From contig NZ_CP063191.1 in assembly GCF_028609845.1 (NCBI RefSeq), forward strand, positions 1,302,001 through 1,366,000: 64,000 bases of DNA. The letters run 5' to 3'. The notes beneath the pieces are model-generated. The model saw nothing but the letters and a program-made list of their open reading frames with translations, was not told the origin of the DNA and did no database searches. Origin of the DNA: Corynebacterium heidelbergense. Lineage in GTDB: Bacteria; Actinomycetota; Actinomycetes; Mycobacteriales; Mycobacteriaceae. The position numbers and the translations under genes are program-made. Positions 28,692 to 37,185 of this stretch are shown piece after piece. How positions within the stretch are numbered: position 1 is the first letter of the stretch; every line of letters begins with the position of its first letter.

Positions 28692-28993
28692 TCTCCGATC
28701 GGATCGTGCACGCTGACCAGCTTGGTGCCATCCGGGAAGGTCGCCTCCACCTGGATGAGGCTCAGGGTGTCCCGAACCCCCGGCAGCACGTCATCCGGCC
28801 CCAGAACCTGCGTACCAATCTCCATAGCTTCGGCGACCGTGCGCCCGTCCCGGGCGGCTTCGATCACGGCATCCGAGATGAGCGCCGTCGCCTCCGGGCG
28901 GTTGAGCTTCACCCCCCGGGCCTGCCGCCGACGGCTGACCTCCGCGGCAGTGAAGATGTAGAGCTTGTCCAGTTCCCTCGGGGTGAGGTTCAC
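28688..28993 (-). CDS. ureA: urease gamma subunit
   Basis: Smallest structural urease subunit, 101 residues. The GTG at 28993 with AAGGAAGG six bases upstream gives the standard start [11 protein letters not shown]; a longer frame to 29062 adds 23 low-complexity residues not found in the family. Core motifs are [16 protein letters not shown] and the C-terminal [24 protein letters not shown] stretch. First gene of the urease operon; a promoter should lie in the 140 bases between it and the upstream exporter gene, but I cannot place it. Confidence 0.95.
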   Translation of the reverse strand: MNLTPRELDKLYIFTAAEVSRRRQARGVKLNRPEATALISDAVIEAARDGRTVAEAMEIGTQVLGPDDVLPGVRDTLSLIQVEATFPDGTKLVSVHDPIGE

Positions 28994-29133
28994 GCTAGGC
29001 CTTCCTTTAGCTAAGTCAGGGGAGATGGGGATGGGGGAGCCACCAGAATTGTTTTTCCCCACTGTAGGCGCGGGTTGTTTCCGGTCGCATTGCCCCTATG
29101 TTGCGATTGGGCTAACGGTGTCCCTAAGAACAA

Positions 29134-30633
29134 CTACCCGGACTGGGCCGCAGCCTCGGCTTTTTTGCCCTCCGCAACCTCCGCGGGCGTGAATCGAACC
29201 CACACCAGAGCCACGACCGCCATGATCCCGGCCAATCCGGCACAAACCAACAGGGATTGGGTGTACCCCGCAGCCAGGGCATCCCGAATCGCAGGGGACA
29301 GGGCACCGCGCTCCTGCACCGCCGGATAGGCCCCGGCCAGCAGGGACCTCGTGCGGCTCTCCCCCACCGCGGCCGCAGCGGCCAAACCAAGCGGCCCACC
29401 CAAGGTCTGCGCGACCAAAGAGGTGGCGGTCAGCGGTCCTACGTCCTCCGGCCGCACCCCCGCGACCACACACAACGTCAGCGGGATGAGCGCCAGGCCA
29501 ACCCCCGTGGCGATGGTGAGGATAGTGGGCAACAAATGCAGCCAATAACCGCTGTGCGCATCCAGCGTCTGGGCGAAGAAGAACCCGGCAAGCATAAACA
29601 TCCCACCTGCGGCGATGAGGAACTTTGGCGCGATCGTACGCACCGCCTGGCCGGCCACCCAGGCCCCGAGCCCCAGGCCCACGGCAAAGGGGATGAAGGC
29701 GAACCCGGAGGCCAAGGGGGTGTACCCCAGGGACTCCTGCACGAACAGCGCTACCTGCACCGTCATGGCCATCAATACCGCCCCGGCCAATACCAGGCAC
29801 ACGAAGACCACCGTGCGGCGGCGATCCCGGAACAGGTGCAGCGGCAGCACGCCCGTGCTGGTGGAACGCTGGGAGCGGAAGAAGGCGACCAGTACGGCTG
29901 CGCCGACGACGATCGGCAGGATCACCAGGGGCCGACCCCACCCGGTACCCCCCATGGACAGGCCGAACACCAGCAGGGTGGACGCCACCGTCGCCAGAAC
30001 TGCCCCGGTGACGTCCAGCTTGATCTGCCGCTGCGGGGGCACCACGGTCAGCGCCCGCAACCCCCCGATGACGATGAAGACCCCGATCGGCACGTTCAAC
30101 CAGAAGATCCAGCGCCAGGAGACCTCCGTCAGCGCGCCGCCGAGGATGAGGCCGGAGACGGACCCCAGCCCGGTCATCGCCGCGAAAACGGAAAAGGCCT
30201 GGTTGCGGGTTTTCCCCGGGGCGAAGGTCACCACGATGAGCGCCATGGCCACCGGGGAGGCCACCGCCGCGCCCACCCCCTGCAGCACGCGCGCGGCCTG
30301 AAGGGTCACCGGGCCCGTGGCGAGCCCGCACAGCAGGCTGGCGGCCGTGAAGGCCCCCACTCCCCCAAGAAACATGCGCTTACGGCCGAAGGCATCGCCC
30401 AGGCGCCCGCCGAGCAGCAACAACCCCCCATAGGCCAGGGCATAGGCCAGCACCACCCAACTGCGCAGTTGATCGCTGAGGCCCAGCTCTACCTGCATGC
30501 GGTTGAGCGCGAGATTGACCACCGTGCCGTCCAAGACGACCATGAACTGCAACGCGGAGAGCACGATCAGCGGCAGGCCCAAGGCGGAGCCGGTCACCGG
30601 GTAGGTGTGCTGCTGCGGAGAAGGGGATGTCAC
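29134..30633 (-). CDS. major facilitator superfamily drug exporter (DHA2, 14 helices)
   Basis: Proton-driven exporter of the QacA/EmrB type; substrate unknown. The 499-residue product has about fourteen hydrophobic segments, motif D1 near residues 34-45 (LDGTVVNLALNR), motif A GGRLGDAFGRKR (about 75-86), motif B RVLQGVGAA and motif C in the GSVSGLILGGALTE helix. The GTG at 30633 is preceded by GAGGA. It follows the uroporphyrinogen methyltransferase gene by 68 bases on the same strand, a pairing also found in other corynebacteria to my memory. Confidence 0.85.
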   Translation of the reverse strand: MTSPSPQQHTYPVTGSALGLPLIVLSALQFMVVLDGTVVNLALNRMQVELGLSDQLRSWVVLAYALAYGGLLLLGGRLGDAFGRKRMFLGGVGAFTAASLLCGLATGPVTLQAARVLQGVGAAVASPVAMALIVVTFAPGKTRNQAFSVFAAMTGLGSVSGLILGGALTEVSWRWIFWLNVPIGVFIVIGGLRALTVVPPQRQIKLDVTGAVLATVASTLLVFGLSMGGTGWGRPLVILPIVVGAAVLVAFFRSQRSTSTGVLPLHLFRDRRRTVVFVCLVLAGAVLMAMTVQVALFVQESLGYTPLASGFAFIPFAVGLGLGAWVAGQAVRTIAPKFLIAAGGMFMLAGFFFAQTLDAHSGYWLHLLPTILTIATGVGLALIPLTLCVVAGVRPEDVGPLTATSLVAQTLGGPLGLAAAAAVGESRTRSLLAGAYPAVQERGALSPAIRDALAAGYTQSLLVCAGLAGIMAVVALVWVRFTPAEVAEGKKAEAAAQSG

Positions 30634-30701
30634 TGTGGGGAAGTCCTCACGTTGTCGTCACTGGCGAAAATGGGGGGCGGGGACAGGTTGGCACATCGCG
30701 T

Positions 30702-31748
30702 TTACTTCGCCACGCGCCGGGTGGCGGCGTCCCCCACCACAAAGATGGCCGGGGCCCCCACCTCCCCCACCCCGTCGCTGGCCAGCGTGCCCAACGTCGT
30801 GTGAGATACGCGCTGCTGCGGGGTGGAGGCGGATTCGATCGCCGCGACAGCAACCTGGGGGGACCGCCCGCACCGGATGAGTTCGGCGGCGATGGCGGGG
30901 GCATTCTTTACCGCCATGATCAGGACGAGGGAGCCGCGCATTTGGGCCACCACATCCCAGCGGACCAGGGACTTTGGGTGCCCCGGGGGAAGGTGGCCGG
31001 AGATGATAGTGACTTCGTGCACCAAACCGCGGTGGGTCAGGGACAGACCGGCCAGGGCGGGGGCGGAAGTTGCCGAGGTCACGCCGGGGATGACGGTGTA
31101 CGGGATCCCCGCCTGCGCGCAAGCCTCCGCCTCCTCGAAGCCCCGGCCGAAGATGAACGGGTCCCCGCCCTTGAGGCGCACAACGTGCTTGCCCTGGCTG
31201 GCATGGGAGACGATGAGCTCGTTGATCTTGTCCTGGCTGACCTGCTTGCCGTAGGGCAGTTTGGACACGTCGATGAGCTCCGCGCCCTCGCGGGCGGCTT
31301 CTTCGGCCAGGTGGAAGGGGCCGAGGTGATCGGCGAGAACGACGTCCGCCTCCGCCACCGCGCGTTTACCCGCGACGGTGATGAGGTCTGCAGAGCCCGG
31401 GCCCCCACCCACCAAGGTCACCCGCCCCGGTGACGGTTTCTCGGCGGAACCAGAGCGGGGGAAAAGGTCCCGGCCCCGGTGGTCTTCCACGGGCAGGCCG
31501 TGGTGCGCCGCCCAGTCCAGGACGCGCTCGGCGTCCTCATCCGGGGTGCGACCGGGAATGAGGCAGAGCTGGACCGGGCGGGGGCCAAAGGCGGTGGGAA
31601 CTGCCAGCCCCTCCCGGTCCCCTCCACCCAGGCGGGCGGGCGAGACGATGGTGGGACTAGCGCCCTGCTCGGCGACGCGCTGAGCTGCGAGATCCGCACC
31701 GGGGCCCTCGGCAATCAGGACGGCACTGCGAGTGAGGTGGAGTGTCAT
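30702..31748 (-). CDS. cobA: uroporphyrinogen-III C-methyltransferase
   Basis: SAM-dependent enzyme making precorrin-2, the branch point to siroheme and cobalamin. The 348-residue product has a 105-residue N-terminal domain without obvious dehydrogenase/chelatase motifs, followed by the methyltransferase domain: VGGGPGSAD at 113-121, then LADHL, the VRLKGGDPFIFGRG motif and PGVTSATSAPA. The N-terminal domain could be a degenerate CysG-type part. Whether its product is linked to the CbiX-like protein in the urease operon 2 kb away is open. Confidence 0.9.
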   Translation of the reverse strand: MTLHLTRSAVLIAEGPGADLAAQRVAEQGASPTIVSPARLGGGDREGLAVPTAFGPRPVQLCLIPGRTPDEDAERVLDWAAHHGLPVEDHRGRDLFPRSGSAEKPSPGRVTLVGGGPGSADLITVAGKRAVAEADVVLADHLGPFHLAEEAAREGAELIDVSKLPYGKQVSQDKINELIVSHASQGKHVVRLKGGDPFIFGRGFEEAEACAQAGIPYTVIPGVTSATSAPALAGLSLTHRGLVHEVTIISGHLPPGHPKSLVRWDVVAQMRGSLVLIMAVKNAPAIAAELIRCGRSPQVAVAAIESASTPQQRVSHTTLGTLASDGVGEVGAPAIFVVGDAATRRVAK

Positions 31749-31774
31749 AGTGGCAGTCGAGAAATGGGAAAGGT

Positions 31775-31812
31775 GGGAGAGGCGGGCGAGCGCTCCCCCT
31801 ACGTCCTCTCCC
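31775..31812 (-). terminator. possible terminator of mqo
   Basis: GGGAGAGG at 31775-31782 pairs with CCTCTCCC at 31805-31812 around a 22-base loop, 33 bases past the mqo stop. On the minus strand it is followed by a pyrimidine-rich stretch ACCTTTCCCATTTC. The long loop and weak U-run leave the function uncertain. Confidence 0.4.
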
Positions 31813-31845
31813 CTTCCCGCTGATGGGCTGTGCAGCCGACCCGCG

Positions 31846-33330
31846 TTAGGCCAGCTTCAGGGACTTTTGGGAACGCTCCCACTGCTGGGAGAACAGCTCC
31901 GGGTTGCGGGCCAGGCGGGTGCCGTAGGAGGGGATCATCTCCTTGAGCTTGGGGCCCCACTCCCCCATGTACTGGCCGAAGCACCGCTCCAGCACCTCCA
32001 CCATGGCGGCGGGGGCGATGGAGGCACCCGGAGACGCACCCATGAGCCCGGCGATTGTGCCCTGGGAGTTGTTGATCAGCGCCGTGCCGAACTCCAGGGA
32101 CCCGAACTTGGGGGCACCGATGGGCTTAATCACCTGCACGCGCTGCCCGGCGATGACCAGCTCCCAATCCTCCGGATTGGCCTCCGGCATGTAGGCCTGA
32201 AGTGCGGCCACCTTGGCCTTGTGATCCTTGAGCACCTCCTCGATGAGGTACTTCGTCAGGCCCAGCTCCTGCAGGCCCACACCCACCATGGAGGGCAGGT
32301 TGTTGGGACGCAGGGACTTGAACAGGTCAAGGAACGTGCCTTGCTTCAGGAACTTGGGGGTCCACCCGGCGTAGGGCCCGAACAGCAGACCGCGCTTGCC
32401 GTCGATCACGCGGGTATCGAGGTGCGGCACGGACATCGGGGGCGCCCCGATCTCCGGTCGGCCGTAGACCTTCGCGTCGTGCTGGTTGATGAGCTCCTCG
32501 TTCGTGCAGCGCAGCCACTGACCGGAGACGGGGAAGCCGCCGTAGCCCTTGATCTCGCGGATGCCGGCCTTCTGCAGTAGTGGCAGGGCCATGCCGCCGG
32601 CGCCAATGAAAACGAAGTTCGCGGTGACTGCCGTGGATTCACCGGTGTGCAGGTTCTTCGTGGTGACTTGCCACTTCTCCCCCATCTGATCGATGGCGGT
32701 GACCTGGTTGCCGTAGCGCACCTCCACACCCTCGGAGGTCACGGCGTCCAGGTACTGACGGGTCAGGGCACCGTAGTTGATGTCCGTGCCGTCCTCGAAC
32801 CAGGAGATCGCGACGGGCTCGGTAAAGTCCCGGCCCCGAGCCATGATCGGCAGGAACTCGGTGAACTTCTCCTCGGACTCGGAGTGCTGCATGTTGGGAA
32901 AGAGCGGGTGATCCTTGAGGGCCTCGTAGCGGGCGCGCAGGAAGTCCACCTGGTCCATGCCATGGGCGAAGGAGACGTGGGGCACCCGGTTAATGAACTC
33001 GCTGGGATCTCCCAGGACGCCCTGCTCCACGAGGAAGCTCCAGAACTGGCGGGAGACCTGGAACTTCTCGTTGACGCCCACGGCCTTGGAGATGTCCACC
33101 TTGCCCCGGACCTCCGGGGTGTAGTTCAACTCGCAGAGGGCGGAGTGGCCGGTACCGGCGTTGTTCCAGGGGTTGGAGGATTCGGCGCCTGGAGTGTCCA
33201 GCCGCTCGACAATTAACTGGCTCCACTCCGGCTGGAGCTGCTTGAGCATGACTGACAGGGTCGCGGAGATCACTCCGGCGCCAACTAGAAGGACGTCGAC
33301 TGAATCCTTGGCGGACGTATTCGTTGCCAC
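31846..33330 (-). CDS. mqo: malate:quinone oxidoreductase
   Basis: FAD-dependent peripheral membrane enzyme that oxidises malate and passes electrons to menaquinone in the TCA cycle. The 494-residue product has the nucleotide motif LLVGAGVISATL at about residues 14-25 and the MQO pattern NAGTGHSALCELNYTP. The GTG at 33330, with AAGGAA ten bases upstream, gives the usual start ATNTSAKDS; the frame is open to 33423 but the extra residues are not family-like. Divergent from the hydrolase-mtr unit across 245 bases in which I see no gene. Confidence 0.95.
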   Translation of the reverse strand: MATNTSAKDSVDVLLVGAGVISATLSVMLKQLQPEWSQLIVERLDTPGAESSNPWNNAGTGHSALCELNYTPEVRGKVDISKAVGVNEKFQVSRQFWSFLVEQGVLGDPSEFINRVPHVSFAHGMDQVDFLRARYEALKDHPLFPNMQHSESEEKFTEFLPIMARGRDFTEPVAISWFEDGTDINYGALTRQYLDAVTSEGVEVRYGNQVTAIDQMGEKWQVTTKNLHTGESTAVTANFVFIGAGGMALPLLQKAGIREIKGYGGFPVSGQWLRCTNEELINQHDAKVYGRPEIGAPPMSVPHLDTRVIDGKRGLLFGPYAGWTPKFLKQGTFLDLFKSLRPNNLPSMVGVGLQELGLTKYLIEEVLKDHKAKVAALQAYMPEANPEDWELVIAGQRVQVIKPIGAPKFGSLEFGTALINNSQGTIAGLMGASPGASIAPAAMVEVLERCFGQYMGEWGPKLKEMIPSYGTRLARNPELFSQQWERSQKSLKLA

Positions 33331-33563
33331 GTTTAACTCATTCCTTATACCGGCCGAGACACACGGCTTGGCCTTCGCGATGAGACTGACCCCCGAGGGT
33401 GATCCATCCCCCGCGCACGTCATGAGCGGGTCAGGAAAAAGGGAGGGCCAGGCGCTGATCAGGGTTGCTGGGTCACCCCAACTCTACGCCCCAGGGGTCC
33501 GGAAGCAATATCCCATCGGTGTAAGCCGCCCGGTCGCGCCCCACCCCCCGCGAAGCCCCGGTA

Positions 33564-33569
33564 TACGAT
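33564..33569 (+). promoter_or_regulatory. candidate -10 element of the hydrolase-mtr operon
   Basis: TACGAT ends seven bases before the hydrolase GTG (33576), placing the transcription start at the initiation codon. No Shine-Dalgarno motif is visible. No clear -35 box. Confidence 0.4.
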
Positions 33570-33575
33570 GGCCGG

Positions 33576-34829
33576 GTGAGCAGCGCCAATCCCACACCCG
33601 CGGCCGCCGATCCGACCAGCCGATTCAGCCGTGCGGAGATCACCTCCCACCTCGGCTCGGAGGAACCGACCCCCAGCGTGGCCTCCCTTGTATTCGAACC
33701 CGATGACCTGGGCCCGGGTTTCCAGCGCCACCTCGTGGAGATGGGGCCCGATCCGGACGGCGAAACGCCGGTCCGCCTCGCCCTCATTCGCTACCGGCCG
33801 GACGAATCGGACCGCGACTTCTTCTACCGCCCCGCCGTGATCTTCATCCACGGCATGACGGATTACTTCTTCCACGCTCACGTGGCCCACGAGCTGCACG
33901 CCCGCGGGTACGCCGTATACGGCCTGGACCTGCGCAAGTGCGGTCGGGCCTGGCGGGAGGGCCAAACGTGGCACCACGTGACGGACCAGGCCTTGTACGA
34001 CGAGGACATCACAATTGCCGGCACGCTGATCGCCGCAGCCCACGGGAGCGTCGTGGTGGAGGGGCATTCCACCGGCGGACTGAATGTGGCCACCTGGGCC
34101 GGTCGGCTCAATGCCGCCGCCGAAGCCCACCCCGACGGCCCCGAGGCGCAGTTGCAACAGCATCTGCGCGGCGTGGTGCTCAACAGTCCATGGCTCGGCC
34201 TGCAATTGGACCCGGTGAGCGCCTTCGTCTCCACCTACATCTTCCCCCTCCTCATCAAGGTCTTTCCGGACCTCGGAGTCCCGGGGGGCATCACTCCGGC
34301 CTATGGCCGTTCCCTGCACATCAGCGAGCACGGCGAGTGGGATTACGACCTGCGCTACAAGCCCCTGGCACCCCGGCCGAAAAAGGCCTCTTGGCTCGTG
34401 GGGGTCATCCGCCAGCAGCGCGGTTTCATGCGCCATCCCATGAACACCGGGGTGCCCACAATCATGTTCACTTCGGAGCGCCACCACTTCGCCAAGCACT
34501 TTTCGCTCACCCAATTGCCTCCCACCCTCATCAACCGGTGGGCTCCGCAACGGGCGCAGTCGAACATGCCCAGCATCGAATCCCGGCGGGCCGCGACAGA
34601 TGGGGCGGACCTCATCCTGAAGCCCAAGCAGATGCGCGCCCGGATTGGTCGCCTGGCTCCCCACGCGGAAATTGTCGTGCTCAAGGACGCGTTGCACGAC
34701 GTGTTCCTCTCCCGCCGCGCTGTCCGGGACCGGGCGATCAACGAACTCGCCGAGTGGTTAGCGCAGGTGGCCCCTGCACCCCACCGCCCATCTGTCCCCC
34801 AAACCTCAGAGAGTTGTGCTCCCCGATGA
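33576..34829 (+). CDS. alpha/beta hydrolase
   Basis: Predicted lysophospholipase-like hydrolase of 417 residues. The oxyanion region HGMTDYFFHAH (about residues 90-100) is followed by the nucleophile elbow GHSTGG, near residue 163, and a late His in DALHDVF that can complete the triad. The C-terminal extension is Pro-rich. No signal peptide, so it is probably cytosolic. Its stop overlaps the mtr start by ATGA, implying coupled translation with mycothione reductase; the substrate is unknown. The GTG start appears leaderless. Confidence 0.85.
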   Translation: MSSANPTPAAADPTSRFSRAEITSHLGSEEPTPSVASLVFEPDDLGPGFQRHLVEMGPDPDGETPVRLALIRYRPDESDRDFFYRPAVIFIHGMTDYFFHAHVAHELHARGYAVYGLDLRKCGRAWREGQTWHHVTDQALYDEDITIAGTLIAAAHGSVVVEGHSTGGLNVATWAGRLNAAAEAHPDGPEAQLQQHLRGVVLNSPWLGLQLDPVSAFVSTYIFPLLIKVFPDLGVPGGITPAYGRSLHISEHGEWDYDLRYKPLAPRPKKASWLVGVIRQQRGFMRHPMNTGVPTIMFTSERHHFAKHFSLTQLPPTLINRWAPQRAQSNMPSIESRRAATDGADLILKPKQMRARIGRLAPHAEIVVLKDALHDVFLSRRAVRDRAINELAEWLAQVAPAPHRPSVPQTSESCAPR

Positions 34830-36280
34830 CTTCCCCTTCCAATAACTCCCCCTCCCCCGATACGACCCCCGCGCCCCTCGCCGCCTCCAGCACGGCACCG
34901 GAGCACTTCGACATCATCATTGTAGGCACTGGCTCCGGCAATTCCATTCCCGGGGAGCACTTCCACCACAAGCGCGTTGCCATCGTGGAGGAATCGACCT
35001 TCGGCGGCACGTGCATCAACGTGGGGTGTATTCCGACGAAAATGTTTGTCCACGCCGCAGATGTGGCCCGGGATTTTGCCGATAGCGAGCGCCTTAGTCT
35101 CCACGGTTCTTTTGACGGTGTCGATTGGAAACACTTACAGCAGCGCATTTTCGGCCAGCGGATCGATCCCATTGCCCAATCGGGGGAGGAATACCGCCGC
35201 GGATCGCAAACCCCAAACATCACGTTGTTTTCCGGACGGGCGGCTTTCGTGGCCCCCCGCACGCTCCAGATTGGGGAGGGTCCCATCATCACGGGCGATA
35301 ACGTGGTGCTGGCCACCGGTGGGCGCCCCATGATTCCCCGACCGATTGCCGAATCCGGCGTGCCCTACTACACGAACGACAACGTCATGCGCATGGAGCG
35401 GCTGCCGAAGTCCATGATCATCGTGGGCGCGGGCATTATTGCCGTGGAATTCGCCCACGTGTTCAGCGCATTCGGCACGGCTGTCACCGTGCTGGCCCGG
35501 GGGGAGAACCTCCTGCGGAAGATGGACGAGACCCTCGTGGATCGCTTCAACTCGGTGGCGGATGCGCAGTGGGAAACCCGCCGGAATACGGAGATTGTCT
35601 CGGCCCGGGAAGAATCGGGCGAGATCATTGCCACCTTGAGCGACGGCTCCGACATTCGCGCCGAAGCACTTTTGGTGGCGACCGGTCGCGTCAATAATTC
35701 CGATCGCCTTAACGCCCCGGCTGGTGGCGTCCAACTTGCCGATGATGGCCGGATCATCACCGATGAATTCGGACGCACCAGCGACCCCGCCGTTTTTTCT
35801 CTTGGGGACGCCACCAACACATTTGAACTGAAACACGTCGCGAATGCCGAAGCGCGCGTCGTCGCCCATAATCTGCTGCATCCGCAGGATCTCCGGCGCT
35901 TCAACCACGACTTTGTACCCAGCGGCATCTTCACGCATCCGCAGATTGCCACCGTCGGGATGACCGAGGAAGAAGCCCGCTCCACCGCTTCCGAGCGCAA
36001 GGCGGACGTTGTCGTGAAAGTCCAGGAGTACTCGGACGTCGCCTACGGCTGGGCCCTGGAGGACACCACCGGGTTCTGCAAGATCATCGCCGACCGCAAC
36101 AGCGGGTACATCCTGGGAGCTCACATCATGGGCCCCCAGGCCACCACGCTCATCCAGGAGCTCGTGACCGCCATGGCCTTCCGCCTGGATTACCGCGAGG
36201 TGGCCCGGGGCCAGTACTGGCCTCACCCGGCGCTCACGGAAGTCGTGGAGAATGCCCTGCTCGGCCTCGACGAGGGCTAA
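34826..36280 (+). CDS. mtr: mycothione reductase
   Basis: NADPH-dependent flavoprotein that reduces oxidised mycothiol, the actinobacterial redox buffer. The 484-residue protein has a short Ser/Pro-rich start, the FAD loop VGTGSGNS at 33-40, the redox-active pair Cys63/Cys68 in [10 protein letters not shown], the NADPH loop [12 protein letters not shown] and the C-terminal interface with His-Pro in [14 protein letters not shown]. The start ATG overlaps the hydrolase stop; the long open frame upstream is a shadow. Shares a CTAA stop overlap with the convergent map. Confidence 0.94.
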   Translation: MTSPSNNSPSPDTTPAPLAASSTAPEHFDIIIVGTGSGNSIPGEHFHHKRVAIVEESTFGGTCINVGCIPTKMFVHAADVARDFADSERLSLHGSFDGVDWKHLQQRIFGQRIDPIAQSGEEYRRGSQTPNITLFSGRAAFVAPRTLQIGEGPIITGDNVVLATGGRPMIPRPIAESGVPYYTNDNVMRMERLPKSMIIVGAGIIAVEFAHVFSAFGTAVTVLARGENLLRKMDETLVDRFNSVADAQWETRRNTEIVSAREESGEIIATLSDGSDIRAEALLVATGRVNNSDRLNAPAGGVQLADDGRIITDEFGRTSDPAVFSLGDATNTFELKHVANAEARVVAHNLLHPQDLRRFNHDFVPSGIFTHPQIATVGMTEEEARSTASERKADVVVKVQEYSDVAYGWALEDTTGFCKIIADRNSGYILGAHIMGPQATTLIQELVTAMAFRLDYREVARGQYWPHPALTEVVENALLGLDEG

Positions 36281-37140
36281 TCTTCGAGCTGGGTAAGCAC
36301 CTCACAGCCCTCGGGGGTCACCACCAGCGTGTGCTCGAACTGGGCGGTCCACTTGCGGTCGCGGGTCTGCACCGTCCAGTCGTCCTCCCACACGTCGTAG
36401 GCCAGGCCGCCGAGGTTGATCATCGGCTCGATGGTCAACGTCATCCCCGGCTCCAGGACAGTTTTCTGGTGCGGCTCCTCGTAGTGCAGGATCACAAGGC
36501 CATTGTGGAACGTCGTGCCGATACCGTGGCCGGTGAAGTCCCGCACCACGGAGTACCCGAAGCGCTTGGCGTAGGCCTCGATCACCCGTCCGATCACGTT
36601 GATCTCCCGGCCGGGGCGCACCGCCTTAATGCCCCGCCACAGGGCCTTCTCCGTCCGCTCGACGAGGAGACGGTGTTCCTCCGACACATCCCCGGCGAGG
36701 AAGGTAGCGTTCGTATCGCCGTGGACCCCCTGGTAGTAGGCGGTCACGTCGATGTTGACGATGTCCCCATCCTCCACCACGGTCGTATCCGGGATGCCGT
36801 GGCAGATGATCTCGTTGAGGCTGACACAGCAGCTCTTGGGGTAGTTGCGGTAGCCCAGCGTGGAGGGATACGCCCCGTGATCGCACATATACTCGTGGGC
36901 AACCTGGTCTAAGTAATCGGTGGTTGCGCCGGGAGCCACTGCCTCCCCCGCCGCCCGCAGGGCCCCGGCAGCGATCCGGCTGGCCTCCCGCATGGCGGCG
37001 ATGGTCTCCTCCGTCTGCACCCAGGGCTCCCCCACGTTCTCCTGGACCGAATCCTGCCAGGCGTATTCCGGGCGGGGGATCCCATCCGGGACGTGGCGCA
37101 GCGGGGTGGGGTTACCGGGTTGGAGGGGGCTTCTGGTCAT
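36277..37140 (-). CDS. map: methionine aminopeptidase, type I
   Basis: Removes the N-terminal Met from nascent proteins. The 287-residue protein has an extra N-terminal segment of about 40 residues ending in an SH3-type-like linker, as in the actinobacterial MapB form, then the pita-bread fold with CHGIPD, the metal ligands in [14 protein letters not shown] and GHGIGTTFH, and glutamates in TIEPM and QFEHT. An ATGGTA (TACCAT on the minus strand) at 37149-37154 ends nine bases from the ATG, so the mRNA is probably leaderless. The stop overlaps that of mtr. Confidence 0.95.
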   Translation of the reverse strand: MTRSPLQPGNPTPLRHVPDGIPRPEYAWQDSVQENVGEPWVQTEETIAAMREASRIAAGALRAAGEAVAPGATTDYLDQVAHEYMCDHGAYPSTLGYRNYPKSCCVSLNEIICHGIPDTTVVEDGDIVNIDVTAYYQGVHGDTNATFLAGDVSEEHRLLVERTEKALWRGIKAVRPGREINVIGRVIEAYAKRFGYSVVRDFTGHGIGTTFHNGLVILHYEEPHQKTVLEPGMTLTIEPMINLGGLAYDVWEDDWTVQTRDRKWTAQFEHTLVVTPEGCEVLTQLED

Positions 37141-37148
37141 GGAAACCG

Positions 37149-37154
37149 ATGGTA
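37149..37154 (-). promoter_or_regulatory. candidate -10 element of map
   Basis: Reads TACCAT on the minus strand with the ATG of map starting eight bases after it and no Shine-Dalgarno sequence, implying a leaderless transcript within the 45-base gap to the upstream PBP gene. Confidence 0.35.
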
Positions 37155-37185
37155 CTCAGAGGGCCGAGGCCGTCGGCGTAAGGGG

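Noticed and set aside
35135..36226. 363-codon minus-strand frame inside mtr
   Set aside because: Antisense shadow of an unmistakable mycothione reductase; no motif of its own.
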